The notes under the pieces were generated by a model. The model saw nothing but the letters and a program-made list of their open reading frames with translations, did no database searches and had not been told where the DNA came from. From NCBI GenBank assembly GCA_009841265.1, contig VXMB01000007.1, positions 472,163 to 536,162 of the forward strand: a stretch of 64,000 bases of DNA. The letters run 5' to 3'. This document shows positions 7,889 through 16,000 of this stretch, piece by piece; within the stretch, counting starts at the first letter, position 1; each line of letters begins with the position of its first letter. This DNA is from Gemmatimonadota bacterium (lineage in GTDB: Bacteria > JAAXHH01). Position numbers and translations under genes: made by a program.

Positions 7889-9361
7889 CTATCCTTCGCC
7901 AATCGCCGCCTGTTCGACCACCTCCGGCAGGCGCACCAGTGCCATTTCCAAACGGTGGGCACACGTCTCTTTCCCCAGGACGGCGATAAGATGGAACAGG
8001 GACGGACCAGCCATTTCGCCGGTCAGCGCCACGCGGCAAGGATGGATGAACTGGGCCGCCTTCAATCCTTCCCGTTCCGACAGGTTCCGGACGACCTCCT
8101 CCACTGCTTCCGTGTCGAACGCTGCAAGCGCGGCGAATTCGTCGCGAAGCCAGCTGATCCGCGCAACAACGCCATCCGGATCTTTCGACCAGTGCTTCCG
8201 GACGGCCTTGGGATTGTACTCGAATTCGTCCGTGAAGAAGAACCTGCCCTGGACCGCAAAATCGGCCAGCGTGCGGCACCGTTCCCGCAGCAGGCCGACG
8301 ACCTCCAATGCGTAGTCGTGGTTTATAGGCTGTTCTCCGCCGAGGAGCCCCGCGCGTACCAGAAACGGCTTCGCCAGCGTCCACAGTTCCTCGTTGGACA
8401 GGGCCATGATGTGCTGGCCGTTGAGCCACTCGAATTTGCGCAGGTCGAAGACGGTGTCCCGCTTGTGGACCTGGTCCAGGGAGAACCGCTCCATGAGCTC
8501 GGCGCGGGTGAAGAACTCCTGGTCGTCGCCGGTCTGCCACCCGAGCAGCGAGAGGAAGTTGACCACGGCGTCGGACAGGTAGCCGGCGTCGCGGTATTCG
8601 GAGACGGACACGGCGCCGTGACGCTTCGATAGCTTCTTCTTGTCCTCCCCGAGGATGCTGGGAAGATGGGCGAACTCGGGCAGCTCGGCACCCAGGGCGC
8701 GGAACAGGTGGATATGCTTGGTGGTATTAGTGACGTGGTCGATACCTCGGATGACGTGAGACACGTTCATGTCCACGTCGTCGGCCACCACGGCCAGGTG
8801 GTACAGGGGCGTGCCGTTGGACCGTACGATGACGAAATCGTCGATGGTCTCGTTCTCCACCGCGATCTCACCCAGGATCCGGTCCTGGAATACGGTTTTC
8901 CCCTCGGGGATCTTGAGCCGGATGACCGGCTTGCGGCCCTCTGCCTCCAGGGCTTCGGCCTCGGCATCCGTGAGGTCCGCATAGCGGAGGTCGTTCCGCC
9001 AGGACCGGCCCTCGGCGAGGGCTTCCTTCTTTTTCGCTTCCAGCTCTTCGGGCAGATAGTAGCACCGGTAGGCTTTGCCGCTATCGACCAGGGCCCGGGC
9101 CCTGGCGACATGCCGGTCGGACCGCTGGGACTGATAGACTACCTCTTCGTCCCAGTCCACGCCCATCCACTCCAACACCTCGAATATGGCATCGACCCAC
9201 TCGGATCGGGAGCGGGCGGTGTCGGTGTCTTCGATGCGCAGGAGGAAACGGCCCTTCTCCCTGCGGGCGAAGAGCCAGTTGAACAGGCCCGTGTGGGCGC
9301 TGCCGATGTGGAGCAACCCGGTGGGACTGGGGGCGAAGCGAACGCGTACGGGCCGGGACAT
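7889..9361 (-). CDS. gltX: Glutamyl-tRNA synthetase
   Basis: This enzyme charges tRNA-Glu and, in organisms with GatCAB, often also tRNA-Gln. The class I HIGH motif is in PSPTGLLHIGSAHTG (about residue 10). RIEDTD follows, and the KMSKS motif appears as KLSKRHG (about 243). Length is 490 residues, full size, with a C-terminal anticodon-binding helical domain. gatA and gatB at 56.2-59.2 kb make an indirect Gln-tRNA pathway plausible, so the enzyme may be non-discriminating; that is inference. It starts six bases after the upstream DUF3566-like gene. Confidence 0.96.
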   Translation of the reverse strand: MSRPVRVRFAPSPTGLLHIGSAHTGLFNWLFARREKGRFLLRIEDTDTARSRSEWVDAIFEVLEWMGVDWDEEVVYQSQRSDRHVARARALVDSGKAYRCYYLPEELEAKKKEALAEGRSWRNDLRYADLTDAEAEALEAEGRKPVIRLKIPEGKTVFQDRILGEIAVENETIDDFVIVRSNGTPLYHLAVVADDVDMNVSHVIRGIDHVTNTTKHIHLFRALGAELPEFAHLPSILGEDKKKLSKRHGAVSVSEYRDAGYLSDAVVNFLSLLGWQTGDDQEFFTRAELMERFSLDQVHKRDTVFDLRKFEWLNGQHIMALSNEELWTLAKPFLVRAGLLGGEQPINHDYALEVVGLLRERCRTLADFAVQGRFFFTDEFEYNPKAVRKHWSKDPDGVVARISWLRDEFAALAAFDTEAVEEVVRNLSEREGLKAAQFIHPCRVALTGEMAGPSLFHLIAVLGKETCAHRLEMALVRLPEVVEQAAIGEG

Positions 9362-9367
9362 GGGTCG

Positions 9368-9820
9368 TCAGGATGCCTGCGGATCCGAACCGCCGGCGTC
9401 TGTCGCCGAGGTCGAAGCATCGGTGGCGGGAGGCGTGGCAGGGGGCGTGGCGTCCGCCGGTGCGGGTGTTGCCGCTGGCACGACGGAAGGTGGCGGCTCC
9501 AAGGTCATGGTCACCCCACCTATCGCGCCTGCCAACAGGTTGTACAACCAGGTGGCCAGCGAGACCACCAGGGCACCGAGCACGGCGTACAGGATGGTAA
9601 TCACGATCCAGGCTAAGACCGCGATGAAGCCCGTGGCCCCCACGATGTAACCCATCTCGTCGGGCATGCCTTCGGACATCCCCACCATGCCCATGAAACT
9701 CGCCATCAACGTGATCATCACGGCGTATAGCGCTCCGACCACGAAACCCACGGCGCCGGCGATGAGGAAGGTGATCTTGCACGCGGACCATGGGTCGATA
9801 CGCTTTAGCTGGTACCTCAT
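9368..9820 (-). CDS. DUF3566-like integral membrane protein
   Basis: A 150-residue protein. It starts MRYQLKRIDPWSACKI, the RIDPWS pattern seen at the head of DUF3566 membrane proteins. Two or three hydrophobic helices follow (about 20-50, 70-110), then a Pro/Ala/Thr-rich low-complexity tail (about 115-150). I chose ATG 9820 because GGGAG sits eight to twelve bases upstream; an ATG at 9841 adds seven residues. It lies between tRNA-Ser genes and gltX on the same strand. Function unknown. Confidence 0.7.
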   Translation of the reverse strand: MRYQLKRIDPWSACKITFLIAGAVGFVVGALYAVMITLMASFMGMVGMSEGMPDEMGYIVGATGFIAVLAWIVITILYAVLGALVVSLATWLYNLLAGAIGGVTMTLEPPPSVVPAATPAPADATPPATPPATDASTSATDAGGSDPQAS

Positions 9821-9932
9821 AGGTGGTGCTCCCGTTGGCATTACGTGGATGGGGCTCCCGAGGTTCCGGTTCGGTCCGGAACCCGGTGGCGGCCGCCATG
9901 CTGCCGATGAAGAACAGCGAACTGACTACGAA

Positions 9933-10020
9933 CGGAGAGGGAGGGATTCGAACCCTCGGTAGGTTTTTGACCCACAATCGCTTAGCAGGCGATCCGATTC
10001 AGCCACTCTCGCACCTCTCC
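9933..10020 (-). tRNA. tRNA-Ser(GCU)
   Basis: On the minus strand the acceptor stem GGAGAGG (from 10020) pairs with CCTCTCC (9940-9934), with discriminator G at 9933 as in serine tRNAs. Anticodon GCT is at 9986-9984 within loop CTGCTAA. The T arm contains GGTTCGAATCC (GGGTTCGAATCCC on the minus strand). The extended variable arm typical of class II tRNA is present. CCA is not encoded. Confidence 0.95.
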
Positions 10021-10043
10021 CAAGAGATTTCCGCGTCGCTGGA

Positions 10044-10130
10044 CGGTGGGGGTGGGATTCGAACCCACGGTACCCGCAAAGGTACAACGGTTTTCAAGAC
10101 CGTCTCTTTCGGCCACTCAGACACCCCACC
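10044..10130 (-). tRNA. tRNA-Ser(UGA)
   Basis: On the minus strand the acceptor stem GGTGGGG pairs with CCCCACC (10051-10045), with discriminator G at 10044. Anticodon TGA is at 10096-10094 in loop CTTGAAA. It has a long variable arm and a T loop GGTTCGAATCC. CCA is not encoded. It lies 23 bases upstream of the tRNA-Ser(GCU) gene and is probably transcribed with it. Confidence 0.95.
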
Positions 10131-10141
10131 TGACAGGCGGC

Positions 10142-10171
10142 AATATAGGCCGATAAAGTGACGGGTGTCAA
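10142..10171 (-). promoter_or_regulatory. Promoter of the tRNA-Ser pair
   Basis: Minus strand TTGACA (10171-10166), 18-base spacer, TATATT (10147-10142). The expected start is about five bases before the mature 5' end of tRNA-Ser(UGA). It may also serve the DUF3566-like gene and gltX downstream. Confidence 0.7.
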
Positions 10172-10297
10172 TCTAAAACAGCGGTCTGAACCGCCTTTGA
10201 CGTCCCGGAAGGTACGTCCTTCGGCTCCCCGGAGCGCTTGACCTGATTTACAGGTTTCTTAGTATATATTTTAAACCATTTACAGGAGACAAGTACC

Positions 10298-11707
10298 ATG
10301 AAACGGCGAATCTGGCGGCTCACCGGCTACGTGCTGTTCTCCCTGTTCATCGGGACGTACACGGCTTCCCACTTTGCATCGCCATATGAATCTACGAACG
10401 AGGACGGCTCATACCCTGTGGATGGCACGAAATCGGTGGATGGCAAGCACTCGGGGAATGCCACGCCGGGGAATGCCGCGCCGGGGAATGCCGCGCCGGG
10501 TGATGCCGTGCCGGGCGATGAGGACTGTTATGCGGAGATCGCGTCCATCGACTACGGGGACGGGAGCGAGAAGCTCGAGAACAACCGGTTCCGCCATGTC
10601 TTCCAGTACATCGATACGTATCCCTACTTTCGTCGAATCAGCGACGTGTACGTGGGCATCGAGACGGTCCGGTACTTTCCAAATTCGACCCGGCCGAACC
10701 GGTCCTACTGGAGAATCGTGGACGGAAGAAAGGGCGTCGGCGCCGAGGGACACTACTCGTTCATCCAGGACTTCCGCGGTGAAGCGAACGTCCTGGGCGT
10801 CGCCGTCGGTGTGAATGTGGCCGACGAGTTTGCGTTCTTCTTCTACGACCGGGACAGCGATACAAACGCCAGTCATTATGCGCACGGCGCGAGGGAGGGC
10901 CTGCTCGACGTGATGACGACCATTGAGGACAAGGCGGAGTTCATCATCGTGGAGAAGGCGTCGAGCTGGCGCATCGGTACCAATACGAAGCTGCGAGCGT
11001 GGAGCTCGCGTTTCGTGGATTCGGACGGCGATTGGAACGAAGGGATTTACTCGAACAAGCTGTTCAGGACGTTGTACTTCATCAAAAGCCAGGTGACCGT
11101 TGCGGGCGTCGAGCGTGAAGTGAACGGGATCTGCAGGCTCGCCTGGTCTCCCGTGGCCGTGACGAATTCAGACAAACTGGTACCGGCCATCGAGGCGGAA
11201 CTGTTGCGCCGGGCTGATAGGATACACGCGTTGCGGATCGTCAACAACGAAGTGCCGGCATCGCGGGCGGAATGGAGGTCCGCTTTCAACAGCTTAAGAC
11301 CCGAGACGTTCATTCATGTGCTGACGGTCCCGAGGAGTCATTCCGGTGACTTCGGCGTGAGCACTGAAGTCGGTGAAATCGCGATCACCTTTACGCGTGA
11401 TCCTTACAGCGACCAGATCCGCTATCGCCCTGAAAAGGTGTGGAGGCTGGATGGAGCACAGCACAACTCCGGATTGTATCACTTCGACATTCAGGGACGT
11501 CTGTCCGTCGACGGACGGGACTTGGGATGGATCATCGACGCCAGGATCGGTACCTACTGGCGGTGCTGCGACGAGAACACCTACAATCTGAAGCACCAGA
11601 AGTTCGGGATGCAATGGAGGAATGTCGACAGGGATGACTACCGTATGCGATGCGGGTCCGAGGAGTGCAAGGTGTACATCAGGAAGGGGATCCTGCGGTT
11701 TCGCTGA
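10298..11707 (+). CDS. Secreted/membrane-anchored protein of unknown function
   Basis: I do not recognise a family. A hydrophobic N-terminal segment (about residues 8-28) looks like a signal peptide or anchor. It is followed by a low-complexity stretch (about 35-75) made of tandem GNAAPGNAAPGD-like pentapeptides, then a globular domain of about 390 residues rich in Tyr, Trp and Arg. Cysteines cluster near the C-terminus (WRCCDEN, MRCGSEECK), possibly disulphide-bonded. ATG 10298 follows an AGGAGA site. An AT-rich promoter-like stretch lies at about 10238-10272. It is convergent with the ABC permease gene, with a six-base gap. Confidence 0.7.
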   Translation: MKRRIWRLTGYVLFSLFIGTYTASHFASPYESTNEDGSYPVDGTKSVDGKHSGNATPGNAAPGNAAPGDAVPGDEDCYAEIASIDYGDGSEKLENNRFRHVFQYIDTYPYFRRISDVYVGIETVRYFPNSTRPNRSYWRIVDGRKGVGAEGHYSFIQDFRGEANVLGVAVGVNVADEFAFFFYDRDSDTNASHYAHGAREGLLDVMTTIEDKAEFIIVEKASSWRIGTNTKLRAWSSRFVDSDGDWNEGIYSNKLFRTLYFIKSQVTVAGVEREVNGICRLAWSPVAVTNSDKLVPAIEAELLRRADRIHALRIVNNEVPASRAEWRSAFNSLRPETFIHVLTVPRSHSGDFGVSTEVGEIAITFTRDPYSDQIRYRPEKVWRLDGAQHNSGLYHFDIQGRLSVDGRDLGWIIDARIGTYWRCCDENTYNLKHQKFGMQWRNVDRDDYRMRCGSEECKVYIRKGILRFR

Positions 11708-11713
11708 GCCCTC

Positions 11714-13492
11714 CTACACCCGTACCGTCAGCCCATCGTGGAGGGCCGTGCGGTAGGCTTTGAGGGCGGGGACGAAGCCCATCAGGAAACCGGCCGTCAC
11801 CACGGCGCCCATGAAGAGCAGCTCGACGGAACCGGGGGGCCGGATGGGGATGAAGAGCCCTACCTGTGCTTCGACGATAGACTGTCCGACTGAGAGCAGA
11901 ACATACACCAGGCCAAGTCCGGCGAGCGCTCCCGCCGCGGCCAGGCAGGCCGATTCGAGCACCAGCAGGGGAACGATCCGGTTGGGACCGGCTCCGACGG
12001 CGCGAAGGATCGCCATCTCCCGGCGGCGCTCGTTGAGCGACGTGTAGAGCGAGACCAGCATGCCCAGCAACCCCACCATTACGACGAAGATGGTCACCAG
12101 CCGCAGGCCGGTCTCGGCGTAACCCAGGCTCCGCCACATCTCGTTCAGGGCGACTCCAGGGATCACGGCCATCATCGGCTCGTCCTCGAAGTCGTTGATC
12201 TCGCGTTGCAGCATGAGCACGTCCCGGCGGTCGGTCGTGCCCACGAAGAACGAGGTCACCTGGGTGACTTCGACATCTTCAATCGAGAGATTCGCTTCGC
12301 CGTGTGCGTGTCCGTCGTCGGCGGCAGCCACCTCGGACTCGTCGTCATGCGTGTGTCCGTCGTCCGCAGCAGCTGTCTCCGTCTCTTCCTCGTGGTCGTG
12401 TTCGTCTTCTGCCGGAACCACCTCGGCCTCCTCCTCGTGGGTGTGTCCGACGTCCGCGGGGGCCGCCTGCGCTTCTTCCTCGTGGGCATGGCCGTCTTCT
12501 GCCGAAGCCGCCGCCGTCTCCTCCTCGTGTGCGTGTCCGTCGTCTATCGGGGTCGCCTCGGTCTCCTCCTCGTGGGCGTGCCCATCGTCAACAGGGTCCT
12601 CCTCCTCGTGTGCGTGCCCATCGTCGGCCGGGGCCGCTTCCATCTCTTCATCATGGGCGTGCCCATCGTCAACAGGGGCCTCCTCCTCGTGTGCATGCCC
12701 GTCGTCCGCGGCAGCCGCCTCAGGCTCCGCCTCGTGTGCGTGTCCGTCTTCTGCCGGGGCCGACTCTTCCGCTTCCTCGTGCACATGACTATCGTCCGTC
12801 GGGGCCTCCGCCTCATCGTGGGCGTGCCCGTCGTCCGATGCCGACGACGTACCTTCCTCCAGGTGGATAGCCTCCATGCCCTCGAGGGTCACGTAGAGGG
12901 CGCGGTCGACGGGGGTGAACGTCTTGGCGAGGACGCCCACTACCGTGAAGGGCATGTGGTCGTGGACCAGGAAGCCCACTTCGCCGATCCCGTGGGTCAC
13001 CGCGATCTCGTCGCCCAGTGTATAGTTCAGTTCGGTCGCCACGTCTGCGCCCAGGGTCACGTCGTACAAACCCTCGCTCGCCCGTCCCTCCGCCAGCGCG
13101 ATCTCCTGGCCTCCACGGTAGCGGTAGCGGTGATAGAAGTCGTCATTCGTTCCGATGACCCGGAATCCTCGGTGGCTGTCCCCCAGGCTGTAGGGGATGG
13201 TCCATGCGACGGCGGGGTGCTCCGCCCACTGCCGGTAGGCCTCCCACGAGACGTTCTCCGTCGGCGCGCCCATGCCGAAGACCGAATACAGCAGCAGCTG
13301 GATCGTGCCGCCCTTGGTACCCACGATCAGGTCGGTCTGGCTGATGGTGTTGGAGAAGCTTTCTCGCATGCCTACGCGCACGTTCTCAACACCGATAAGA
13401 AGGGCGACGCTGAGGGCGATGGAGCCCACCGTGAGCGAGGTGCTGAAGGCGCGGTTGCGGAGCGACTTGAGCGCGAGGTCCAAAACCAGCAT
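11714..13492 (-). CDS. FtsX/MacB-type ABC permease with an inserted His/Asp/Glu-rich repeat domain
   Basis: A 592-residue permease. One transmembrane helix lies near residues 18-36, then a long extracytoplasmic domain (about 40-455) and three C-terminal helices (about 465-485, 508-535, 558-577). This is the MacB/LolE-type layout with the FtsX core, including SLNERRREMAILRAVGAG. Residues 219-399 form an inserted block of 13 HxH units (mostly DDGHAHEEE), spaced 12-15 residues apart and rich in acidic residues, predicted to bind Zn, Cu or Ni outside the membrane. I chose ATG 13492 because it overlaps the ATPase stop (TGATG). The adjacent ATPase and DUF3299 gene recall the zinc-regulated Zrg system of Vibrio, where I recall the His-rich part being a separate protein. 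Metal transport is inference. Confidence 0.85.
   Translation of the reverse strand: MLVLDLALKSLRNRAFSTSLTVGSIALSVALLIGVENVRVGMRESFSNTISQTDLIVGTKGGTIQLLLYSVFGMGAPTENVSWEAYRQWAEHPAVAWTIPYSLGDSHRGFRVIGTNDDFYHRYRYRGGQEIALAEGRASEGLYDVTLGADVATELNYTLGDEIAVTHGIGEVGFLVHDHMPFTVVGVLAKTFTPVDRALYVTLEGMEAIHLEEGTSSASDDGHAHDEAEAPTDDSHVHEEAEESAPAEDGHAHEAEPEAAAADDGHAHEEEAPVDDGHAHDEEMEAAPADDGHAHEEEDPVDDGHAHEEETEATPIDDGHAHEEETAAASAEDGHAHEEEAQAAPADVGHTHEEEAEVVPAEDEHDHEEETETAAADDGHTHDDESEVAAADDGHAHGEANLSIEDVEVTQVTSFFVGTTDRRDVLMLQREINDFEDEPMMAVIPGVALNEMWRSLGYAETGLRLVTIFVVMVGLLGMLVSLYTSLNERRREMAILRAVGAGPNRIVPLLVLESACLAAAGALAGLGLVYVLLSVGQSIVEAQVGLFIPIRPPGSVELLFMGAVVTAGFLMGFVPALKAYRTALHDGLTVRV
12296..12838 (-). repeat. 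In-frame tandem repeats encoding 13 HxH metal-binding-like units
   Basis: This is about 543 bases of in-frame repeats of 36, 39 or 45 bases inside the ABC permease gene. Each encodes [D/E]DGHAH plus an acidic/Ala/Pro spacer. Unit lengths are 13, 15, 15, 12, 15, 12 and then mostly 15 residues. The repeat also creates long open antisense frames, which I regard as shadows. Copy number is likely variable among strains. Confidence 0.93.
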
Positions 13493-14175
13493 CAAAGCAC
13501 CGCCTTGTTGATGTCGGGGAGCGAAATGGTGCGGGAGAACATGCCTTCTAGGGCGCGGTCGTGGCTCACGAACACCAGCGTTGCGCCCGCGCGCTCGCAC
13601 TCCTGGAAGAGCAGCTCGAGGAAGTCCTCTCGGCGGTCGAAGTCCAGGGAGGAGGTCGGCTCATCGGCGACGATGAGCTCCGGTGCCCCGATGAGCGCGC
13701 GGCAGGCCGCCACCCGCTGTTGCTGGCCCACCGAGAGTTCGGTCACCGGCTTATTCAGTAGATCGCCGATGTGGAGATGACCGGCCAGCAGTGCGGCGGA
13801 CTCCTTCACGCCTGCGCCGTCCAGCCGGGCACGGCGCCCCGCGTGCATGCGCACCGGAAGGGTGATGTTGTCGAGCACCGACAGGTAGGGGATGAGGTTG
13901 AACATCTGGAAGACATAGCCGATGTGCTCCGCCCGGAAGGCATCCCGCTGTGAGCCCGAAAGTGAGGTGAGGTCTTCGCCCAGCACCGTGACCTCGCCCT
14001 CGTTCGCTTCCAGGACCCCCGCAAGTACGCCGAGCAGCGTGGTCTTGCCGCTGCCGCTGGGGCCGAACAGGAACGCGCGCGTTTCCCGTTCGAGGGTCAG
14101 CTCGGGGATGTCCAGCACCCAGGGGCCGCTGCCGTAGCGGAAGCGCAGATTCCGGATGTCGATGGCGAGACTCAT
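13492..14175 (-). CDS. ABC transporter ATP-binding protein (LolD/MacB-like)
   Basis: This is the ATPase partner of the His-rich permease. Walker A GPSGSGKTT is near residue 38, the Q-loop is in YVFQMFNLIPYL, the signature is LSVGQQQRVAACRAL (Gly to Val at the second position, as in some LolD/MacB relatives), and Walker B is LIVADEPTSSLD. A switch His is in FVSHD. Length is 227 residues, usual for this class. Its stop overlaps the permease ATG by one base, so the two are translationally coupled. Confidence 0.93.
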   Translation of the reverse strand: MSLAIDIRNLRFRYGSGPWVLDIPELTLERETRAFLFGPSGSGKTTLLGVLAGVLEANEGEVTVLGEDLTSLSGSQRDAFRAEHIGYVFQMFNLIPYLSVLDNITLPVRMHAGRRARLDGAGVKESAALLAGHLHIGDLLNKPVTELSVGQQQRVAACRALIGAPELIVADEPTSSLDFDRREDFLELLFQECERAGATLVFVSHDRALEGMFSRTISLPDINKAVL

Positions 14176-14295
14176 CTGTAGCCTATCCCTGCGAAACGTT
14201 GTTCAAAAAAAACCGCGCGTCCCGGCACAATCGAGTGCGCGCGCTGAGTGCATGCTGGAGACCGCGTCGTGCCTTGCAGGCGTCCGCGTCACGGA

Positions 14296-14835
14296 TCAGT
14301 ACTCGTACGGATAGACCCGCTTGCCGGTGATGGTGAAGCCGACGTAGCCGTACACGCTTTTGGTCATCTCGATCTTGAGCACGCCTTCGACCCACACCGG
14401 GTTCCACCCGTTCAAAAACGCCCATTTGTCCTTTTCCATCTCGATGTAGATGAGCTGGTTGGGCGGCGGAGGCGGCGTATGGATGCAGGCGCCGACATAG
14501 GGTACAAGGAGGAACTCCGTCACCGAGGACGCCCAGTCTTCAAGTGGAACAGCAAATCCGGGGACCTTGACGACTTTACCGTCGAGTTCCGCCAACTCCT
14601 CGCCCGGTTTGCCGGTGCGGTAGTCGAGACTGGCCAGGAGGTGCCAGCCCACCTTGATGGGCTCGTCGGCCGATTCGACCGACGGTACATCCGGCGGTGC
14701 GTACACCGGTGCGACGACCGGATGATTAGGAGCGGGCTTCGGTTCGGCCTTCGGGGATTCGCGCACAACGCTGAGGGACACCGTGACCAGCAGGGCGGCG
14801 GAAACAAAAAGTAGTTTGCGGGTGACGCCGATCAT
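14296..14835 (-). CDS. DUF3299 family secreted protein
   Basis: A 179-residue protein with an N-terminal hydrophobic signal segment (about 7-22) and a Pro-rich linker. The DUF3299 core follows: GWHLLASLDY, LDGKVVKVPGF, PLEDW, VTEFLLVPYVGACIHTPPPPPNQ (Cys and His suitable for metal or disulphide chemistry) and a closing strand GYVGFTITG. ATG 14835 has a GGAG site eight bases upstream. It is first in the three-gene operon with the ABC ATPase and His-rich permease, 120 bases ahead of the ATPase. Known family members sit beside such ABC genes; biochemical role is not established. Confidence 0.88.
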   Translation of the reverse strand: MIGVTRKLLFVSAALLVTVSLSVVRESPKAEPKPAPNHPVVAPVYAPPDVPSVESADEPIKVGWHLLASLDYRTGKPGEELAELDGKVVKVPGFAVPLEDWASSVTEFLLVPYVGACIHTPPPPPNQLIYIEMEKDKWAFLNGWNPVWVEGVLKIEMTKSVYGYVGFTITGKRVYPYEY

Positions 14836-14870
14836 CGAAAAACTCCGTTTGTCAGGTCGTCTGTTCAATA

Positions 14871-14914
14871 TATATAGCATACAGCCATCTATTGGCAATA
14901 TAAACGTATATGCT
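14871..14914 (-). promoter_or_regulatory. Promoter of the DUF3299-ABC operon with a flanking inverted repeat
   Basis: Minus strand TTGCCA (14898-14893) is followed by TATATA after 16 bases (14876-14871) or 18 bases (14874-14869). An imperfect inverted repeat, AGCATAC (14876-14882) and GTATATGCT (14906-14914) on the plus strand, brackets the -35 element and could be an operator. The regulator is unknown; a Zur-type site is only a guess. Confidence 0.5.
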
Positions 14915-14938
14915 CCTTTAACGCGTTCACTGCTTGAA

Positions 14939-15802
14939 ATGAAAACACGAACCGGTCATTTCCATCTGATCCTTTTTCTGGCGATCGCGCTCCTGGCGTT
15001 CACGACCTTTGGTTGCGACAAACCGACGTCCAGTGTCTTCAGCGAACTGCAGATCCGGCTGGCGGCGCAATCACCGAACCAGCAGCACGTCGGATCCGTC
15101 GTCGTGCGATTCTCCGAGATGGCCGTACGCTCCGCCGCGAACAGCGAGTACGGAACCCCTGGCGCCGTGCCCCACACGATCGACCTGGCCGAACTCGGCG
15201 GGAGCGGAACCCGTATTCTGGATGTCTTTTCCGTGGCCGAAGGCAGATACGACGCGGCTCGGCTCAAACTCGACGGCGTAACCGTGACGCTGACGAACGG
15301 TTCTCAGTTCAGCGAAGTGTTCTCGCCACCGCTCGACGTGGAGATCGTCGTCCAGGGATCTACCCCCGTAGTCGTCGAGCGAAATCGAAAAGCCGATGCG
15401 GTCATCGATTTCGACCAGATGCGATCGATCACCCTCGAGGGGGGCACCCGGCGACCCCACGACATCACCGGCTTCAGGTTCCAGCCGAGGGCCCGGCTAG
15501 TCGACCTGGCGAGTTCGGGACAGGTCTCCGGAACCGTCAAACACGATAACGGCACGCCCTCGGTCCTCCGGGACGACGTGCCATTGCCCGGATACCCGGT
15601 TACCCTCTTTCAACCCGGCGGGACGGATTCGGTGACGGTCCGTACCAATGACGCGGGCCGGTACACCGCCTTCTTCATGCCGGCCGGGTCGTACGCCCTG
15701 TACGTTCCGCAGACCGAAGCAACCGAAGCCTGGGCATCGGAAAACGTCGAGGTGACGACCGCCAGCACCACCCGCCAGGATATCGTCCTCGCCAGGCGCT
15801 GA
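14939..15802 (+). CDS. Lipoprotein with DUF4382-like and carboxypeptidase-regulatory-like domains
   Basis: A 287-residue protein divergent to the metal/ABC operon. Signal peptide and lipobox TFGC put the lipidated Cys near residue 26. Residues 40-195 resemble DUF4382 (a beta domain with YDAARLKLDGVTV). Residues about 200-287 look like a CarboxypepD_reg fold (GQVSGTVKHDNG, NDAGRYTAFFMPAGSYALYV). ATG 14939 is chosen because the signal peptide begins there. Role is unknown; surface carbohydrate or matrix interaction is typical of such lipoproteins but not shown. Confidence 0.75.
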   Translation: MKTRTGHFHLILFLAIALLAFTTFGCDKPTSSVFSELQIRLAAQSPNQQHVGSVVVRFSEMAVRSAANSEYGTPGAVPHTIDLAELGGSGTRILDVFSVAEGRYDAARLKLDGVTVTLTNGSQFSEVFSPPLDVEIVVQGSTPVVVERNRKADAVIDFDQMRSITLEGGTRRPHDITGFRFQPRARLVDLASSGQVSGTVKHDNGTPSVLRDDVPLPGYPVTLFQPGGTDSVTVRTNDAGRYTAFFMPAGSYALYVPQTEATEAWASENVEVTTASTTRQDIVLARR

Positions 15803-15860
15803 AGTCACGGCCGGGCGGCTGATTTCGCCAGGCGCTGGAGTCGCGGTCGGGCGGCTGATC
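15789..15860. repeat. 36-bp tandem repeat at the 3' end of the lipoprotein gene
   Basis: Two 36-base copies (15789-15824 and 15825-15860), each beginning TCGCCAGGCGCTG, differ at about four positions. The first copy contains the last codons and stop of the lipoprotein gene, so the duplication copied a gene end into the spacer. Confidence 0.85.
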
Positions 15861-16000
15861 TCCCGGGAAATGAAGCCTTGACGGTACCGGGGCCGGCCTG
15901 CACATTGTCTTTCTGTTTTCAGGCAAAATGGCTGGCCGAATGCGAGCGATACCGATGCCGCGGCCCGGTGCGTTTGCCACCGCGTGGGAAGGGGCGTTTG

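Noticed and set aside
10175-10195. Hairpin GCGGT/ACCGC as terminator
   Set aside because: No gene ends just upstream on either strand, and the T-run is short.
12195-13780. Long plus-strand open frames opposite the ABC permease/ATPase
   Set aside because: They arise from the GC-rich repeat and antisense frame; low-complexity Ser/Cys/Val-rich translations lack family features, while the minus-strand frames have clear ABC domains.
14176-14295. Possible small gene between DUF3299 and the ATPase
   Set aside because: The open frame overlaps the DUF3299 3' end and lacks a ribosome-binding site or similarity.
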